The notes beneath the pieces are model-generated. The model saw only the letters and a program-made list of their open reading frames with translations. It had not been told where the DNA came from and did no database searches. Both the position numbers and the translations under genes were made by a program. Shown here in pieces: positions 1 through 10,547 of a DNA stretch of 64,000 nucleotides. This DNA comes from Homarus americanus (taxonomy: Eukaryota > Arthropoda > Malacostraca > Decapoda > Nephropidae): positions 744,001-808,000 of the forward strand of contig NW_024725521.1 in NCBI RefSeq assembly GCF_018991925.1. Direction: 5' to 3'. Positions within the stretch are counted from its first letter, which is position 1; every line of letters begins with the position of its first letter.

Positions 1-1012
1 CTGTGCTATATATTATCAATATGTTAACTAAATTTCATAATGACCAATAATTTTAATGTAAAAATGCAAAAAATATTCAAGACACCAACAAAATCGATGT
101 TCACTCCACCGTCAATAAAGCCAAACTGATGCCTGGTGGCTGAGTCAAGCGGCTGATGGGCGCACAAAAACTAGTTCCCTGTACAGTGAGTTCTGCTATA
201 ACGCGTGTTTTGATAACGCGAATTTGCTCTAACGCGATTTATGAATTAGGAACGATGTTTGTATAACGCGAACGCTTGTTTGCTATAACGCGATTTTTGC
301 TTACTATTTCTCCAATTTTGTGGTATTAACTGTGAATATGGTAAAGAAGAATATCTCCTAGAAGCGTTCTGGTGATAGAATTCCCGGTGATGATCATAAA
401 AGAATGGATATAACACTTGAAGAGAAGCTCGATTTTATCAACCTCAAAATCACCCTTCTCCCCCATCAAGTTACATTCATATTTTTTCAAGGTAAAGTGT
501 TACATTTACTGTATGAATTCATTATTAGATATGAATGTAACATTTATTTAGACTGTGCTATCCTTTGTGTTAGGCTAACTACTAAATTTTTTCGATTTCG
601 AGTAATCTGCACCAAACCCTATTTTCTCCATAAGCCCTGTTATTTCTATTACGCGATTTTCTATAACACGATATCTTACAAGAACACAATTATCGCGTTA
701 TAGCAGAACTACCTGTACTGCATATATTATCAATATGTTAACTAAATTTTAAAATGACTAATAATTGTAATATAAAAAATGCAAAAATATTAAAGAGCAC
801 AACTTTCTTGATATTTACTCCACTGGAAACAAATGTAAACATAAAACTGATTACTGAATTGGCAGACTAGCCCATCAGCTGATCAGCTGATGCTCACAAC
901 AAAATGTGTTGTTCATAAGGGTTTTGTTAATCAAAGTTTTGTTTAACTGAATTGAAGATCCTTATGGGAGGTAATTCGTTAATCGAACCGTTCGTTAACC
1001 GAGGGACCACTG
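1..1012. mobile_element. pogo/Tigger-like MITE, family A, copy 1 (left end outside window, interrupted)
   Basis: The right terminus at about 990-1012 reads as the reverse complement of CAGTGGTCCCTCGGTTAACG, followed by TA. The interior (716-1012) matches the copy at 53836-54569 in the same orientation, and 1-183 matches the reverse complement of the middle of the copies at 13266 and 54979. The copy is split by a second element at 184-715. The left terminus lies before base 1, so the full length is unknown. There is no coding capacity. Confidence 0.8.
184..715. mobile_element. Nested TIR element with repeated TAACGCG motifs (family O)
   Basis: A 532-bp element inserted in the family A MITE. 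The left end is CAGTGAGTTCTGCTATAAC and the right end is its inverted copy (about 20 of 22 positions match). TA flanks both sides (182-183 and 716-717). Joining the flanks recreates the sequence CCCTGTACTGC found uninterrupted in the family A copy near 13550, which confirms a TA target duplication. The left half carries several copies of a TAACGCG word, probably transposase binding sites (inference). Non-autonomous. Confidence 0.85.
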
Positions 1013-1267
1013 TACCACAGTTTTAATTTGTTAAATTTTAATGTTTCTATCAACTCAATACTTTAAATGTCAAAATGATGTGGAAAAAATTATGCGTTTG
1101 TTCATGTACATATGCAGTATCTCATTAGATTGAAGAGTGTATGCATCATACACCAGATTCTCCTTCTTTCTGTAATGTGCATTTGTGTTCTATAAGTTGT
1201 CTTTCAGTGTTTTTGTGGCTATTTTTGGCAAGAGGAAATCTCAAAGTAAAGAAGATTTAAATTTCAG

Positions 1268-1422
1268 TGATTGAGGCTCTTATCAACCTTGTAAATGAGC
1301 CTGAACCTGAACACCCCCTTCGTGCTGATTTGGCTGAAGACTACACGAAAGACCGAAAGAAATTTATGAAGAATGCAGAAGAATTCACCAAGAAGAATTC
1401 AGAAAAGAGGCCAGCAGACTAA
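1268..1422 (+). CDS. UBE2L3: UBE2L3/UbcH7-type E2 ubiquitin-conjugating enzyme, last coding exon (partial)
   Basis: The exon follows an acceptor (TTTCAG at 1262-1267) and ends at TAA 1420-1422. It encodes the C-terminal 51 residues or so of an E2, with the recognisable stretches [36 protein letters not shown] and a KRPAD end. These match the C-terminal helices of UBE2L3 (Drosophila Ubc10), which accepts ubiquitin from E1 and passes it to HECT and RBR ligases such as Parkin and HOIP. The first codon (V) is split across the intron. The catalytic cysteine and the E1/E3-contacting N-terminal half lie upstream of the window. The reading frame is clean and the exon is followed by a plausible 3' UTR, so a processed pseudogene is unlikely although the upstream exons cannot be seen. 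The nested MITEs at 1-1012 would lie in its last intron. Confidence 0.9.
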
Positions 1423-2115
1423 CTACCCTATGTATGTGTAGTCTGTGATTTCAAAGGCACTTTTCAGGCAGACTTTTTATTAAAGGATTTTAGTTTTTAT
1501 TGTTCTGTAATTTGGTTTAAGATTTTATTTACCCTTATAAGTAAAATATTGGTGTATTATACTGAATTGTGCTCTTTAATTATGCTGTTAGGGAGATTTG
1601 ATTAAGCTCATAAGTTTTAAAAATTCATCACCAAAAAAGATGATGGTATGATTATATTTTTTTTCTTCCAAAATAGAGTATACAGTAATTTGCATTCATG
1701 TAGATTGTTAATGTTGGTGATTTTAGCGCCTTTATCATAATTTTTCTAAGTACAGGTATTGTATTTTCCAAAATCTCTATCTAGTCTTCTGTTTCCTTCT
1801 GTTCACACATCTTGTATTTATCAGTATATATTATTTTGTAGATAAAGTTAAGGTAGAATTTTATATCAAAATGATTTTTCAACATACCCCTGGCCATTTA
1901 TCATGTGTGTAGTTCTACTTCTCAGTGTAGTAATTATGTTTACAGTATGTCATTGATACATGCAGTTACAGGAAGTCTTGGGTTCTTTGTAATTCTTTTA
2001 TGAAAAAGTTATGTAGATGAATACCAGACTTTTTCCTATACAGTGTATACTTAATATGAAATTTATTACTCCTGGACCTTAACTATTTTCAATAAAATGA
2101 GATGCATCTATTCAA
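1423..2115 (+). other. Probable 3' UTR of the UBE2L3-like gene
   Basis: This is AT-rich non-coding sequence directly downstream of the stop codon. An AATAAA signal is at 2091-2096 and another at 3315-3320, so the transcript could end near 2115 or near 3340. The choice between them is inference. Confidence 0.5.
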
Positions 2116-5100
2116 TAGTCTGCCTGTTAAGTGCCCATACACCCTTATAAATATGGTAGGCTACTAAGTCTTGCTGCCTCTTCAGTGATATTTTTTTAAA
2201 TCATTCTTATGTAGACTCGAATTAGGTTTACACATAGCAACAAAGGACTCAGATGTAGAATTAAAAGAACAATTAATCTGGCTGAATGTATAAATGCTAC
2301 ACCATATCTTCACACCATCTCTATGCAAGGTTTAGTTTTCCTTGTGAGATTGAGCCTTTCCTTGATAGCCCAATAGGACCCCAGTTTGTACTATAGCTTC
2401 TACCACACCTGGATGTGGTTGGTCTCATCGGTCCATTTATGAGATGTTTGGATTATGGCCATGCCTGCGCTGCTGGGTTTTTTAAGATGTGGGGTTGATA
2501 TTCCTGCTGAATCTTAGTTATGGGACCTGTAATACTTTTTGACACTAACTGCCAGTTAGGAGGATGTTAAGTATTAACTTGCTTGAAGAGCTGTTTAAGA
2601 ATTTAGGTTTAACTAAGTTGTGAAAAACAGCAAAAGTAGCTCAGTCATGACTTGAGACTAGGTGAGTGTTAACTCTTTGTGAGGTTATTATTAATTCAAC
2701 ACCGAAATATATAGTTTGAATTTTTATTTTATGAAGGGTTTACATGAGTGTTATGGTTCTTAAGTCACCAGTGGCAACATATGATGATGGTGATAAAACC
2801 CTTTTAGAAACACTTGCATTATTCCAGTATGTGTTAGTGGTGGTAGCCCTCCCCTACATCCCAGTCAGTTGGGCCTAGTACTGGCCACTTAATTTCATCT
2901 TTGTACCATCATAAATGCAGCTCATGTTGATGTGCTGAGGGGATGCTTCTTGTAATACTGAAAATCATTTTCTACAGGACTACTCTTTTAATTATTACTG
3001 TGATGTGTTGAGAGTTTCTGAAAGACTGCTAGATCTCATGCAATTTTCATTTCTGGTAGATACTCTCAGTCTTGAAGTATTAAATTATTTTATTTATTTT
3101 ACTTTTTTATATAAAGAAAATTACCCTATATTTCTTCACCCAGCTCCCATTACAATAACATGATATACTACAGTATATAATATCCAATTTGAATTTTTCT
3201 CCGTCTTTCTTAATCTAAGGCAGAATTACTGGTTTTCGTGTGATCTGCCAGCAGTTGTTGGGGAGGGAGCCATATTGGCTGTGCTTGTGGTCTGTTTATG
3301 TGAAAGCACTTTTTAATAAAAGTTTGAGAGGTGGTATGTAAGTAAACTGTTTTAAGAGTTAAAAGCAGTTGTTGAGCCTTTTGTTACTGGTCTTTGAATT
3401 TTACAACTTATAAGACTAATTATGTGGCATGGTAATTTTGTGATTATTGCCTCAATGTCATGTGTAATGGCAAAGTGATTTCTTGACCTTAGTAAAATTA
3501 TCCAATGCTCATGAAATGTGTATTCCTTTGCAGTGTTGTGTTGAGGTAAGAGATGCTTAGCCTTGTGCATCTGTTAATGGAAGCAGATTATTTTATCTAA
3601 CATAATCATGGGACTCAATTTTCCATTTAGATCAAATATTTACCAGTTTCATTAAAAGCACTTGCTATCCTTTAGAGGTGGACATATTTCTCAGTCGTAA
3701 TTTTCTTGATCTTTTTTTTTTAGGCAGTTTCATTTGAGTAGTTCATATCCACTTTTATTCAGTACTGTGTGCTTTTCTTCTTTATCATGCAAATTTTAAA
3801 TTCGTTTACTTTGATGTAAAATAGGATAACTGTACTCTTCATTATGCAAAGAATTAATATTCAGTATACATATTCCTTTATAGTTTGTTCACTCTTTCTT
3901 TTTTTTTTTTTTACACCCCATGAAGACATTTTAATGCAATACTCATTGGGTATATTCAGTTGTCTCAAATGTTAGATTGTGATCATGGCCAGTTTTCCTT
4001 TGCTAATATAAGGAAAATGGTGTATATCATGTACATTATGTAGCTGAGGAGAATGCTTGTTGATACTTAAGAAACTTGATAGTAATTTGTGCATCATGTG
4101 ATTAACCAAATTTTAAAATTCAACACAGCAGTACCATTGAATTAATACTAATGTGTGTCCAATGTAGAAATCCTATCCACTGTTTTTCAGCTTACCAATT
4201 TTGTCGGATTTTGTTGTATTGCTCTAGCTAAATTACAGGTACATCAAATTTTAACTTGTTTCTTTGATGTCCTTCAATGTTGTGAATACAATAGTAAGGA
4301 CATGTTTTAGATGAATTTGATTAGTGCTATGATCTTTATTTACAGGTTTCAATTTGTTAGCAGGGAACTAAATCTGTGCTCACATAGCTCAAGGTAATCT
4401 TTTAAAGTATTTTACCTTGACCCTTATACTGTATAACCAAAATTTTGTCATTCTATTTTAAACTTTGTACTAGATTTGTGTCTGTGTAATATTGCTGTTT
4501 TGATGCTATATACTACTTTGTCAAGGGTATAAAGGTATGGCTCAATCCTTGTGTGTGTGCTCTCTAATGTTCTTTCTGGACCTTACACATATCAACTTTG
4601 GCGCTATGGTATGCACCCTTGCAAAGTTTGGTTGGTCGGTCATCATCAAGTTTTACAGACACGTATTGAAATTAGGGGTGGACTGATCTTGGTCGTTGTC
4701 ACCTCATTCAACAAAAAAGGTTTTGCATCTAGATGGGTAGATTGTATTATGTACCATTAGTGGGTACTCTTGTTGTGATAGTGTGGTGAAATACATAGGA
4801 CTATGCATACATACACTGAATTAGTATCACGAACTACTGCCTCCAGCGGCAGCACAAATTACTTCCCGTATAAAGACAGCTTCTTTAACAGTTTCAATCC
4901 GTTTATAAAAAAAAATTGTATTATATAAACGTATTTCATCTATATGTGACCTTAGGTGCAATGGTCATCATACTGTACTTGCCTTTTAAGTGAATGGTTC
5001 CAGGATCATTCTTCGGGCAGAATGAAACTGTGAGCAGTTTCTTAAAATCTTGTATTATCTTTTTGTTGCTCAAAAGTAATTAAGAACCTGCATGTTGACC

Positions 5101-5700
5101 GATTAATGGATCATGTTCAGGTGGTAATGGTTAACCAGTGCGGTTAGCAAGTTGTCTCCAGTCTTGGATTATTCCATGACACTTGGGTCACACACAGCTT
5201 GTTAACTCTGGGTGGTGGTGTACTGTTGACAGCTTTTACACCGTAACCAAATTTACATCGAGGTGTCCTTAGGGCTGCCCATCCTTGAAAATGAGGGGCA
5301 ACCATTATATTTTATTTTACCCATTTACCTGAAAAGCAATAGACTGTACTGCTAATGAAATTTTGCACTCGTGGGGTAACAACACAAAGTTAATAAGGAT
5401 ATCTGGACGTGTAGACATGCCTCCATTAAAAAAAAATTCCATGTATTGAATTTTACAATTTGCATATAGAACTCACAAAGTCACCAAGATTACCTTGCAT
5501 AAGAAATGACTTATTTGTGTTGTATTAACTCAGAAATAGAGGGAAATGTCAACTTTATTGCTCAGAGTGGAGCAACTAATGGAAAAGTAATAGTTGCCAT
5601 CAACCACAGGAGTCACGTTGAAAAAAAGAAGAAAAAATAAGGAAGAAATTGGTGATATACATTAATTGTAACCAGCTTTACCTGCCATAGAAATACCGTA
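2116..5700. other. Intergenic, no recognisable gene
   Basis: The sequence is AT-rich with only short open frames, none of which I recognise. A later polyadenylation signal for the upstream E2 gene is possible at 3315-3320. A stretch at about 5240-5320 (GGCTGCCCATCCTTG and GAGGGGCAACC words) resembles one at about 63430-63500, so it may be a dispersed repeat. Confidence 0.4.
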
Positions 5701-5707
5701 TAATTTA

Positions 5708-6275
5708 ATGAAGGAATACCAAGACAAACACACATTACATGCTACGACGACTCGGGTCACTTGGGGCACCCACGCCAGAGCTGAGGACTATCTACAACGC
5801 CTTTTTCTCCCTAAATTAACGTATGTGTCACCAGCCTGGTCGTCTTCTCTCAACTCTACCCAACAACATCAGCTAGAGAAGGTACAGAAAAAGGCCTGCA
5901 GAATCATGCTCGGCGCAGACTACTCCGGCTACAACAGCGCTCTCTCCACCCTGGAAATGCCATCCCTCAGTGACCTCCACTAGCAAGGTTTGGCAGTGGA
6001 CTACTGCACCATCCTCGTCATCACCACCGGAAGTCCCCCGCCCACCTCGTGCAGTCCACCACTACAACAAAATTCAACCCATAAGAGCCCACACTGATAG
6101 ATATAAGAATAGCACCATCCCATCTATTGTTAAAATAATAACTCTTGATTTATGTACTGTACAGCCCTGTAAATGTATTGAACGCATATCATTGTCTAAA
6201 TCACTAGCAAGTTTGTATATTTTCAGCCACCGGCTGCAACTCTATTAATAAACCGTTTAATATTATTATTAAAGA
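5708..6275 (+). pseudogene. 5'-truncated non-LTR retrotransposon: reverse transcriptase C-terminus and 3' tail
   Basis: The translated frame contains LPKLTYVSPAWSSSLNSTQQ, LEKVQKKACRIMLG and a closing ALSTLEMPSLSDL. This is the familiar thumb and post-RT region of CR1/L2-type LINE reverse transcriptases. After a stop and frame change near 5983 the C-terminal end continues as NKIQPIRAHTDRYKNSTIPS, also typical of these elements. The 3' end is an A- and TTA-rich tail at 6245-6275. The upstream endonuclease and most of the polymerase are missing, so it is a dead copy truncated at its 5' end. The clade assignment is by resemblance only. Confidence 0.75.
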
Positions 6276-6404
6276 AAAAGAGGTAAAGTGAATGAATGAA
6301 AATTTTTTATTAATTCTACAAATGGGTACGGGTTGATACACCAAATGGTCATCGGTGCCATCAAGACCTTAAGTTGTAAATTTTATGAGTACCAGTACAG
6401 TATA

Positions 6405-8958
6405 CAGTCAACCCTCACTTTGCGCGGTCCCACGTTTACGTGGTGCCCTGCCGGAACCCAGGATGCTCACATTCCACGGTGCGTGTACCCCTTTACGCGG
6501 AGTGTCCGGCTCGACGCTATTTTTAGATTCGCCCCACCCGCTGCCTCCTGGCCAAGCCGCGCGGTAAGGTTGCGCAGTGCATGTCTCTGTTGCGTTATCA
6601 CTGACGTCATATGACGTATCGGACTGTGATTGGCCATGCATCCTTACCTCCCTCCGCTGCTAGCTGTAATTGGTTTAAAGTAATATGACGTGTCCACCCG
6701 GGGGAGGGAGGGAGGAAAGAAAGACGACGCTTGACCTAGCCGCGGCAGTTTCATCCCTCCAGGCCACACCGTGTAATCGTGCATCCATTGTTCTGTAAAA
6801 TGGCTTCCGCCGGACCACCACCCCCAGAGAGAAACCTTTCCTTGCCTGGACCCAGCCGCCCTAAGCCCAAGAAGACATGACATTTCTTAAGCTACGAGGT
6901 GAAGTACAAGATCATCCAAGAGTTAGAGAAAGGAACAAGACAGGTTGATTTGGCGCGCCAGTATGGTGTGAACGAATCTACGATCCGGAAGATAAAGAAG
7001 GATGCAGCCAAGATAAAGGAGCACATGAAGATCACAAAGTCTACAGGTGCTTCTATGATCAAGTATTTTCACAACCAGGTGCTTCTCAAGACGGAAAAAT
7101 TACTTGTGAGCTACTTGGTGAGTCAGGCGCGACGGACCATGGCGGTCAACACGCGCTCTGTTAAGGAGTACGCACGTGAACTGTATGCTGCAGTGTCACG
7201 AAAGATGGGAATTGCAGAGCCCAAACCCTTTAATGCTTCCTCTGGGTGGTTACAGAGGTTTAAGATGCGGAACAAGATCACCAATATAAACATTGGTGGT
7301 GAAGAAGCTAGTGCTGACCGTGCTGCGGCTAGGGAATTTCCTCCGTTTTTACGTGAGATTATGGAGGAAGGACAGTACACCGACGACCAGGTGTTTAACA
7401 TGGACGAATCTGGTCTTTTTTGGAAAAAGCTACCTTCCAAGACCTTCGTTGTGAAGAATGCCAGCAAGATTCGGGGCCGGAAGATGCAGAAGGAGCGCAT
7501 CACCGTCCTGTTTACCACCAATGCCTCCGGTACCTGTAAGCTCAAGTTATCGGTGATCCACACAGCCCGCAAGCCGCATGCCTACAAGAGCATGGACATG
7601 ACCAAGCTAAATGTCCACTGGCTGACCGCACGTAAGGCGTGGATGTTCTCTACACTGTCCCTCTCCTGGTTTGATGACTGTTTCGTTCCCGATGTAACAA
7701 ATTCTGTGAGCAACAGAATGTGCCATTCAAGATTTTGTTGCTGCTGGACAACGCACCAGGACACTCGCCCCTACTGTTAGATCGTCACCCCAACGTAAAA
7801 GTGGTCTTCCTTCTTCCCAACACTACGTCTATATTACAGCCCATGGACCAAGAGTTAATCTGTAATGTAAAAGCTGCATTCGCAACAAAAAAATTCCAGC
7901 TCCTGAACGACTACACCAACACCAGGGAAGAGTTGCGTAACTTGAGTGACACAACCGATAGCAAGAGCGAAGAAGACGAGGATCAACAGTTGGCAGAGCA
8001 AAAAATACTTTCAAACAATTCTGGAGAATATTTAACATCAAGAAAGCTGTGGACTTTTTGGTGGAGGCATTGGATCAGCTGTCTGTAGCAACTGTTCGTC
8101 ACGCATGGAGACGTGTTGCAAGGCATTCCGGGCGTAAGGCAGAGGCAATCTGTGACTGGTGAGGTTCAGACTGTTGCAGTAGCAGTGGACCTTGCCAGAG
8201 AAGCTGCACAGAGTGTTACAGCTGCAGGCTTCTCCGAGACCACCAACGACGACATCCTGGAGGTGATAAGGGATCCTGATGTGACTACCGACGAGATGGT
8301 AGATGATGATGATGTCAGTGAAGAGGCAGGTGGTGCGTCATCCCAAGAAGAACACCACTTATCCCATAGTAATGTTAGGGGTGCCATCGAGTGTGTCGAG
8401 AAAATCAAGCTCCTCCTTTCTGACGACCATGACGCAAACAGGTATGAAATCTTCACTACCCAGCTGTTGCAGACTATGGAGCCCTACTTCAAGGTTTATC
8501 ACGACAACATAAACACCAGCAGTCAGCAAAGCATAACAGAGTTCTTCGCCCGCAACCCACCACAGCCAGCCCAAGCCAGTGAAGATGACTTTGAGGGATT
8601 TGTCAGGGAGGCCCTGACAAGTGTGGATGACAGTGATGGTGACTCACCTGAGGGCCAGTAGCCTGCCCTCTGCCTCGGAACCAGCCTCCATCCCCGTATG
8701 CCGACCCATCTCTTCTACTAACGTAAGTGTTCAACCTAGCCTTTATTTTTCCTAACCTAACCTCTTCTATATTACTTGTTTGTGCATACCATCATAAAGT
8801 TAAGATAAAATTTTTACTACAACATAATTGTGTGTCGTCAAAAAGTGGAGTTTGGGGGTCGGCCCGGTCTCTTATTTCAATTAATCCCATATGTTATGTT
8901 GTTCACTTTACGCGGTACCCTGTGGGTTATATTAACCGCGTAAAGTGAGGGTTGACTG
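6405..8958 (+). mobile_element. Full-length Tigger (pogo superfamily) DNA transposon
   Basis: The element is 2554 bp with near-perfect 24-bp terminal inverted repeats starting CAGTCAACCCTCACTTT (23 of 24 positions match) and a TA duplication at 6403-6404 and 8959-8960. It encloses one transposase on the + strand with the CENP-B-type DNA-binding domains and DDE/D residues of Tigger elements. The interior is richer in GC than its surroundings. The transposase is interrupted (see separate entry), so the copy cannot encode its own enzyme. The terminal segments match the short element at 10062-10547. Confidence 0.93.
6800..8661 (+). pseudogene. Tigger transposase, broken by one stop and at least three frameshifts
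   Basis: The original start is probably the ATG at 6800 (MASAGPPPPERN), because the frame runs on through an in-frame TGA at 6878-6880 into HFLSYEVKYKIIQELEKG without shifting. In order: a psq/CENP-B helix-turn-helix (RQVDLARQYGVNESTIRKIK, about 6940-7000), a second CENP-B DNA-binding domain (about 7150-7285), and a DDE domain. The first Asp is in VFNMDESGLFW (codon 7403-7405), the second in LLLLDNAPGHS (7747-7749), and the third in SILQPMDQEL (7846-7848), giving DD32D spacing. Frame changes occur near 7696, between about 8000 and 8025, and between about 8110 and 8160. The C-terminal part (8113-8661) is acidic and ends at TAG. All catalytic Asp codons survive, so the loss of function comes from the stop and the frameshifts. 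Family identity is firm; exact frameshift positions are approximate. Confidence 0.9.
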
Positions 8959-8966
8959 TACATCAT

Positions 8967-9960
8967 TGGGATCTGAGAGTCATGGGGTCAAGAAAATGTG
9001 TTCCAGGGTGAATTTTATTTACCAGGGCATCATCCACCACCCAGAAAAGGTAGAGCTACTAGATGTGGTGGGGGTGTACTACTGTACTGTACGTCAAAGA
9101 AAACCCGACTGTAACCAGTAATGACGAGCTAAAAGACACGAGATCATCAGAATCTATTTGTTAGCACAAAACAAAAGCAAGCCAACTAGTTTTGTGCTAT
9201 AGCGCCATCTCGGCATTGGAGGGTGAAGTGGCAGATCTGCATAATCGCCCAGACAGCATCCAGAGCACAGGCTGTTGTCATAGGAGATTTTAATCGTGAG
9301 ACAATAGCCTGGGTACTTAACACATGTTGAGGGAGAATAATTCCTTAACCTCATTTAAGACTCATTCCTCACAGAGCACATGACCGAACCCACGAGGGGA
9401 GAAAACATTTTGGGTTTAGTCTTGATTGAGGAGGCAATGGTGGAAGAGGTCCATGTTGGAGAGAACTAAATCTAGACAGTGACCACTATATATGAAGATG
9501 GAATACAATCTTTGAAAGTTGGGATTGAGAAATTGAGGAGGAATACTATGACTAACCATGGAGATTACCAACTCCTGAGGGAAACAAACTGCAGAGATTT
9601 AACTGGGAGGATATTGTTAGAGAAGAATGTGACTTAGACTAATCATGCAAGATTTTTATGGAAATCCTTAAGATAATAGTAGAGGAATGTATGCCCCCTA
9701 AAAACAAAAGGAGAGGGCTCAAGACCAGGTGGACAGATCACAAATCCAGGAAAGCCTGCTAAAGAAAATACCATCTACAGAAGATATACAGTAGAACAAG
9801 ACGTCATGCAGATGATGTAGCATACAAAAAAGCCCTAAATGTGACTTATCTGGAAATTAGATAAGCTAAACAACATTCCTGGTGTGTGGTAGACAGACAA
9901 CAGATGCTCTAAATTATTACTTTTCATCAGTATTCATACAAGAGCAGATGGATAACACAG
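8967..9960 (+). pseudogene. Decayed non-LTR retrotransposon, endonuclease to pre-RT region
   Basis: Translated fragments across several frames resemble the region between the APE-type endonuclease and the reverse transcriptase of LINEs. Examples are TEPTRGENILGLVL (about 9385-9425), VEEVHVGEN, WEDIVREECDLD (about 9605-9645) and a basic stretch after ECMPPKNKRRGLK (about 9690-9730). Stops are frequent, so it is a fossil. It begins right after the Tigger 3' end. It is on the same strand as the LINE 3' fragment at 5708-6275 but in the wrong order, so the two are separate insertions. Confidence 0.6.
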
Positions 9961-10061
9961 TAGTGTACCTATTATAATTGCAACAATTTGACAGCCTAGT
10001 TTTTAATTACAGGTATTTAGATTCCTAGTTAACAGTTATAAAAGAGAAGAAAAGAAAAGGA

Positions 10062-10547
10062 CAGTTGTACCCCGCTTTACGCGGTTTCACTTAACGTGAT
10101 TTCTCATATACGCGGTGCCTCGCCAGAACCAACTTTCACTTAATGCGGTTCATCTACCCATATATGCACAGTGTCCGGCTCGAGACGCTATTTTTAGATT
10201 CGCCCCACCCGCTGCTCCCGCCTGCCTCGCCTCTCCCTCCGCCTGGGCAAGCCGCGCTGTAAGGTTAAGCAGTGTGTGTCTTCTACTAACATAAGTGTTA
10301 CACCTAACTTTTAGTTTTCCAAACTTAACCTTTATTTTTCCTATATTACTTGTTTGTTCATACCATCATAAAGTTAAGATAAAATTTTTACTACAACATT
10401 GTTGTGTGTCGTCAAAAGGTGGAGTTTGGGGGTCGGGCCAGTCTCTATTGGAATTAATCCCATATGTTCTGTTGTTCCATTTACGCGTATTTCACTTAAC
10501 GCGGTACCCTGTGGGTTCAATTGACCGCGTAAATCGGGGTACAACTG
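10062..10547 (+). mobile_element. Internal-deletion derivative of the Tigger at 6405
   Basis: A 486-bp element with 24-bp inverted ends starting CAGTTGTACCCCGCTTTACG (23 of 24 positions match). TA flanks the right side; the left flank reads GA. The left part matches about 6500-6590 of the full Tigger (TTCGCCCCACCCGCTGC, AAGCCGCGC) and the right part matches about 8725-8940 (TACTTGTTTGTTCATACCAT versus TACTTGTTTGTGCATACCAT, then GTTGTGTGTCGTCAAAA versus ATTGTGTGTCGTCAAAA). The whole transposase between them has been removed. Confidence 0.88.

Noticed and set aside
6878..6880. TGA read as selenocysteine or programmed readthrough
   Set aside because: Further frameshifts downstream show the gene is decayed; no reason to invoke recoding.
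6408..6883. Open frames on both strands in the Tigger 5' region
   Set aside because: They lie in the terminal and untranslated part of the transposon, overlap one another, and show no transposase similarity.
7123..8574. Minus-strand open frames of up to 149 codons
   Set aside because: They are antisense shadows of the GC-richer transposase coding sequence.
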